This document shows, in pieces, positions 7,023 to 8,868 of a stretch of 8,868 nt of DNA. Source of the DNA: Lachnospiraceae bacterium (lineage in GTDB: Bacteria; Bacillota; Clostridia; Lachnospirales; Lachnospiraceae); NCBI GenBank assembly GCA_017463035.1, contig JAFTPY010000071.1:1-8868 (forward strand), given 5' to 3'. Each line of letters begins with the position of its first letter. The stretch's first letter is position 1. Below the pieces are notes generated by a model. The model did not search any database, was not told the origin of the DNA, and saw nothing but the letters and a program-made list of their open reading frames with translations. Position numbers and translations under genes: made by a program.

Positions 7023-7038
7023 ACTGAGTCCTTTCAGT
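7023..7038 (-). promoter_or_regulatory. Candidate CsrA-binding hairpin in the flagellin leader
   Basis: On the minus strand the sequence ACTGA-AAGGAC-TCAGT forms a perfect 5-bp stem with the hexaloop AAGGAC, which presents the AGGA core recognised by CsrA/RsmA proteins. It lies about 115-130 bases upstream of the flagellin ATG, inside the roughly 150-base leader defined by the SigD-type promoter. The Shine-Dalgarno itself (GGGAGG) also contains GGA. In Bacillus subtilis, CsrA binds two such sites in the hag leader and blocks translation unless FliW titrates it. The same logic is likely here but is inferred; csrA and fliW are not in the window. Confidence 0.5.
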
Positions 7039-7066
7039 ATGGCTGTGTTTCATTCACTTATAAACT

Positions 7067-7094
7067 ATATCGGCGCGAAAAAAAGGATACTTTA
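7067..7094 (-). promoter_or_regulatory. SigD/sigma-28 type promoter of the complete flagellin gene
   Basis: On the minus strand, TAAA (7091-7094) is followed after 16 bases by GCCGATAT (7067-7074), an exact match to the Firmicute SigD/FliA consensus with an accepted spacing. Transcription would start near 7060, giving a leader of about 150 bases before the flagellin ATG at 6910. This puts the gene in the late flagellar class, expressed after hook-basal body completion releases SigD from FlgM (family knowledge). Confidence 0.88.
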
Positions 7095-7154
7095 TAGAAA
7101 AAACAACAAAAAATGAAAAAAATTACAAAATATAGGGATTTTTTGCCTTTTTAC
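7095..7154 (-). promoter_or_regulatory. A/T-tract upstream (UP-like) element of the flagellin promoter
   Basis: Immediately upstream of the SigD -35 is about 60 bases of almost pure A/T with repeated phased A- or T-tracts (for example around 7098-7103, 7108-7113, 7116-7122 and 7139-7144). Such tracts commonly bend DNA and bind the alpha subunit C-terminal domain, boosting strong promoters such as those for flagellin. The role is inferred from position and composition only. Confidence 0.45.
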
Positions 7155-7166
7155 CCAACGGATAGG

Positions 7167-7384
7167 CGCAATCCGCTGCGCTCCTTGCTCATGAAAATAG
7201 ATACGACTTCGTCGAATGTCATTCGCAATCCGCTGCGCTCCTTGCTCATGAAAATAGATATGACTTCGTCGAATGTCATTCGCAATCCGCTGCGCTCCTT
7301 GCTCATGAAAATAGATATGACTTCGTCGTATGTCATTCGCAATCCGCTGCGCTCCTTGCTCATGAAAATAGATATGACTTCGTC
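7167..7384. repeat. 57-bp tandem direct repeat array, 3.8 units
   Basis: Units start at 7167, 7224, 7281 and 7338, exactly 57 bases apart; the fourth stops matching after 47 bases (7384). Units differ by only a few substitutions (C for T in GATACGAC of unit 1, T for A in CGTCGTATG of unit 3). Each unit holds the short palindrome CGCA...TGCG (start of unit) and a hairpin ATGACTTC-GTC-GAA-T-GTCAT (near its end), so single strands could fold. Because 57 is divisible by three and the unit lacks stops in one frame of each strand, apparent repetitive ORFs arise on both strands; neither has a ribosome binding site. The array lies between the upstream flagellin's terminator and the SigD-type promoter. 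It has no unique spacers and is not a CRISPR. Function unknown. Confidence 0.95.
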
Positions 7385-7412
7385 ATATTCATCTGCTCGT
7401 AAACTCACAGAT

Positions 7413-7447
7413 GACAAAAACGCCTGCTTTACGCAGACGTTTTTGTC
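7413..7447. terminator. Terminator of the second flagellin gene, symmetrical
   Basis: GACAAAAACG (7413-7422) pairs perfectly with CGTTTTTGTC (7438-7447), then after a C/A mismatch CTGC pairs with GCAG around the loop TTTAC. The stem has a run of five T residues on either strand, so it can act in both directions. On the minus strand it lies 90 bases after the stop of the upstream flagellin and should end that transcript; there is no plus-strand gene near it. The bases between it and the stop codon (7448-7537) hold no feature I can name. Confidence 0.8.
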
Positions 7448-7537
7448 TATTTTCAACCTATCGGGACACAGTTAATCCTTTCGGATATCAACGTTTGTAA
7501 CGATACGGTGAAGTAAACTTATTAAGCTGTTATTTTA

Positions 7538-8868
7538 TCAGCCCTGTAATAAGGAGAGTACACCCTGGGTTGCCTGGTTTGCCTGAGCAAGCATGGACTG
7601 GGAAGCCTGGGAAAGAATGTTATTCTTACTGTACTCTACCATCTCGGAAGCCATATCTACATCACGGATACGGGACTCTGCGGTCTGCAGGTTCTCTGCG
7701 GAGGTGTCAAGGTTTGCGATGGTGTGCTCCAAACGGTTCTGTACGGCACCGAGTGCGGCGCGCTGCTTGGAAACGATGGAAATTGCTCCGTCAATCTTTG
7801 TGATTGCTTCGGAAGCTCTGTCCTGCTCGTCTACACGAACGTTCTGTCCGCTGACACCGAGAGCGGAAGCACTCATGTCCCCAATGTTAAAGGAAAGTGT
7901 CTGACCCTCGTTTGCACCGATCTGCAGTCTCATACCGCCGGTGGAATTCACGCTGTCGTACCAGTTCTGGGTAAGGAATGCATCCTCATCACCTAAGCCG
8001 GTACCGCCGTTTAACTTAAGAACAACACTATGGTTGGAATCGGTAATAAACAAGGTGTTCGGAGAGTCGGTACCCGTACTGCCGTTTCCGGATACGCCAC
8101 TCAATTCAACGGATACGTTAAGACCTGCCTCTGCAAGTAAGTCTTCAATGTCCTCTGCAGTGTATTCCTTACCGGACATAAGGGACAGCTGGTAACCTGC
8201 TCTGTCGCCGGTAGCAACAATTCCGGTTAAGTCCTTAGAGGTCATGGTATAGGTCGGAGCAGTGTTTAACTTAGCGGTTTCCTTTCCTTCGTTCGCATCG
8301 AAACGGATTTCGATGTCGATGTTGTAATCCTGACCGTACTTATTAGAGGTAATCTTAATTGCATTTGCACCTACAAAGTTCGGGGAGTTGGAAGCGATAA
8401 CGTTGGCGGAGGTTACAGCCTTCTGTCCTGCGACGGTCGGTTCGGTGTCTACAGCGGTATCCGAAGTGGCGGTAAATACGCCGGTAGCAAATTTTACGGT
8501 AACATCAGCCGGGGTATTTACGGCGGAGGAATCCTCCTGCTTTGCATTCTTGATTAAATTATCGATATCTGCCTGGGTATAGGTCTTGTTGTTTGCAAGA
8601 TTAAGTGTCAGGTGTGTACCGTCGCTGTTCCAAATTGCGGATTCGCCACCTACGGTAGCGGAAGTATTGGTGCTGACAACGACATCCGTTACATTGGATG
8701 TGATAAATGCACCTAATTCGCCGTCGTACTGACCGTACTTCGGACCTGCGGTGGTGTTGGTGGAAGCAATGCCGTCGAAGGAACCGTCCAAAAGCTTCAT
8801 GGTATTGAACTCGGTGGTTTCTGCGATACGGTCAAGCTCGTCCTGTAACTGCTCGATTTCGTCCTGGA
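7538..8868 (-). CDS. fliC: Second flagellin paralogue, N-terminal part outside the window
   Basis: The reading frame is open to the right edge and lacks only about 112 N-terminal residues compared with its neighbour; about 442 residues are visible and the full protein should be near 554. The end of the N-terminal D1 helix is present (QDELDRIAETTEFNTMKLLDG), followed by a variable centre and the conserved C-terminal region (VQNRLEHTIANLDTSAENL, then AESRIRDVDMASEMVEYSK, ending SLLQG, stop TGA). The ATG at 8800 (MKLLDG) is internal to the conserved helix and is not the start. The centre follows the same plan as the neighbour, including TYTQADIDNLIKNAK and EYTAEDIEDLLAEAG modules, but differs in most other positions, for example an EPTVAGQKAVTSANV stretch. 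It is therefore a diverged full-length paralogue, not a fragment. Its promoter is outside the window; the hairpin at 7413-7447 ends it. Confidence 0.97.
   Translation of the reverse strand, partial: QDEIEQLQDELDRIAETTEFNTMKLLDGSFDGIASTNTTAGPKYGQYDGELGAFITSNVTDVVVSTNTSATVGGESAIWNSDGTHLTLNLANNKTYTQADIDNLIKNAKQEDSSAVNTPADVTVKFATGVFTATSDTAVDTEPTVAGQKAVTSANVIASNSPNFVGANAIKITSNKYGQDYNIDIEIRFDANEGKETAKLNTAPTYTMTSKDLTGIVATGDRAGYQLSLMSGKEYTAEDIEDLLAEAGLNVSVELSGVSGNGSTGTDSPNTLFITDSNHSVVLKLNGGTGLGDEDAFLTQNWYDSVNSTGGMRLQIGANEGQTLSFNIGDMSASALGVSGQNVRVDEQDRASEAITKIDGAISIVSKQRAALGAVQNRLEHTIANLDTSAENLQTAESRIRDVDMASEMVEYSKNNILSQASQSMLAQANQATQGVLSLLQG

Noticed and set aside
7167..7384. CRISPR array
   Set aside because: The 57-bp units are contiguous and nearly identical along their whole length. 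There are no unique spacers and no cas genes nearby.
7151..7456. Apparent 101-residue minus-strand repeat protein
   Set aside because: It starts from a non-ATG codon without a ribosome site, inside or next to the flagellin terminator, and is again a by-product of the 57-bp periodicity.
7113..7475. Apparent 120-residue plus-strand repeat protein
   Set aside because: No Shine-Dalgarno or promoter precedes the ATG, which lies in the A-rich tract behind the flagellin promoter. The reading frame exists only because the 57-bp unit is a multiple of three, and it runs through the terminator hairpin.

Overview
The window looks like chromosomal DNA from a motile, anaerobic Firmicute, most likely a Lachnospiraceae member (the Roseburia/Eubacterium/Butyrivibrio side of Clostridia). 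I base this on the flagellin sequence style, strong GGAGG ribosome binding sites, an NCS2 purine permease of clostridial type, and a SigD-type flagellin promoter. No database search was possible, so the genus is an inference. I see no tRNA, rRNA, transposase, phage gene or CRISPR array.

Layout, left to right. (1) 1-1135, plus strand: the C-terminal part of an NCS2/AzgA-type nucleobase permease, cut by the window edge and closed by a strong intrinsic terminator. (2) 1413-2843, plus strand: a soluble chemoreceptor whose only recognisable input domain is a C-terminal zinc-binding CZB domain, with its own extended -10 promoter and a structured leader. (3) 2939-5026, minus strand, convergent with the previous gene across a shared bidirectional terminator: a membrane chemoreceptor with about six transmembrane helices, a full signalling hairpin and, fused at the C-terminus, a YcgR-like module ending in a canonical PilZ (c-di-GMP-binding) domain. 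(4) 5264-6910, minus strand: a complete 548-residue flagellin. (5) 6911-7537: a 627-base intergenic region holding a flagellin leader with CsrA-like hairpins, a SigD-type promoter, an A/T-rich upstream element, an array of 57-bp tandem repeats and the terminator of the next flagellin. (6) 7538-8868, minus strand: the C-terminal four fifths of a second, paralogous flagellin, cut by the right edge.

Apart from the permease, the window is a motility and chemotaxis island: two filament subunits and two chemoreceptors. The receptors appear to read intracellular cues, zinc/redox state (CZB) and c-di-GMP (PilZ), rather than external ligands through a periplasmic-type sensor. They would feed the CheA/CheW array that drives the filament built from these flagellins. 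Each gene has its own promoter and/or terminator, so these are single-gene transcription units, not one operon.

The most unusual items are the MCP-YcgR/PilZ fusion, the perfectly phased 57-bp repeat array between the two flagellin units, and the flagellin leader with an AAGGAC hexaloop hairpin plus a GGGAGG Shine-Dalgarno, which together suggest CsrA-type translational control.
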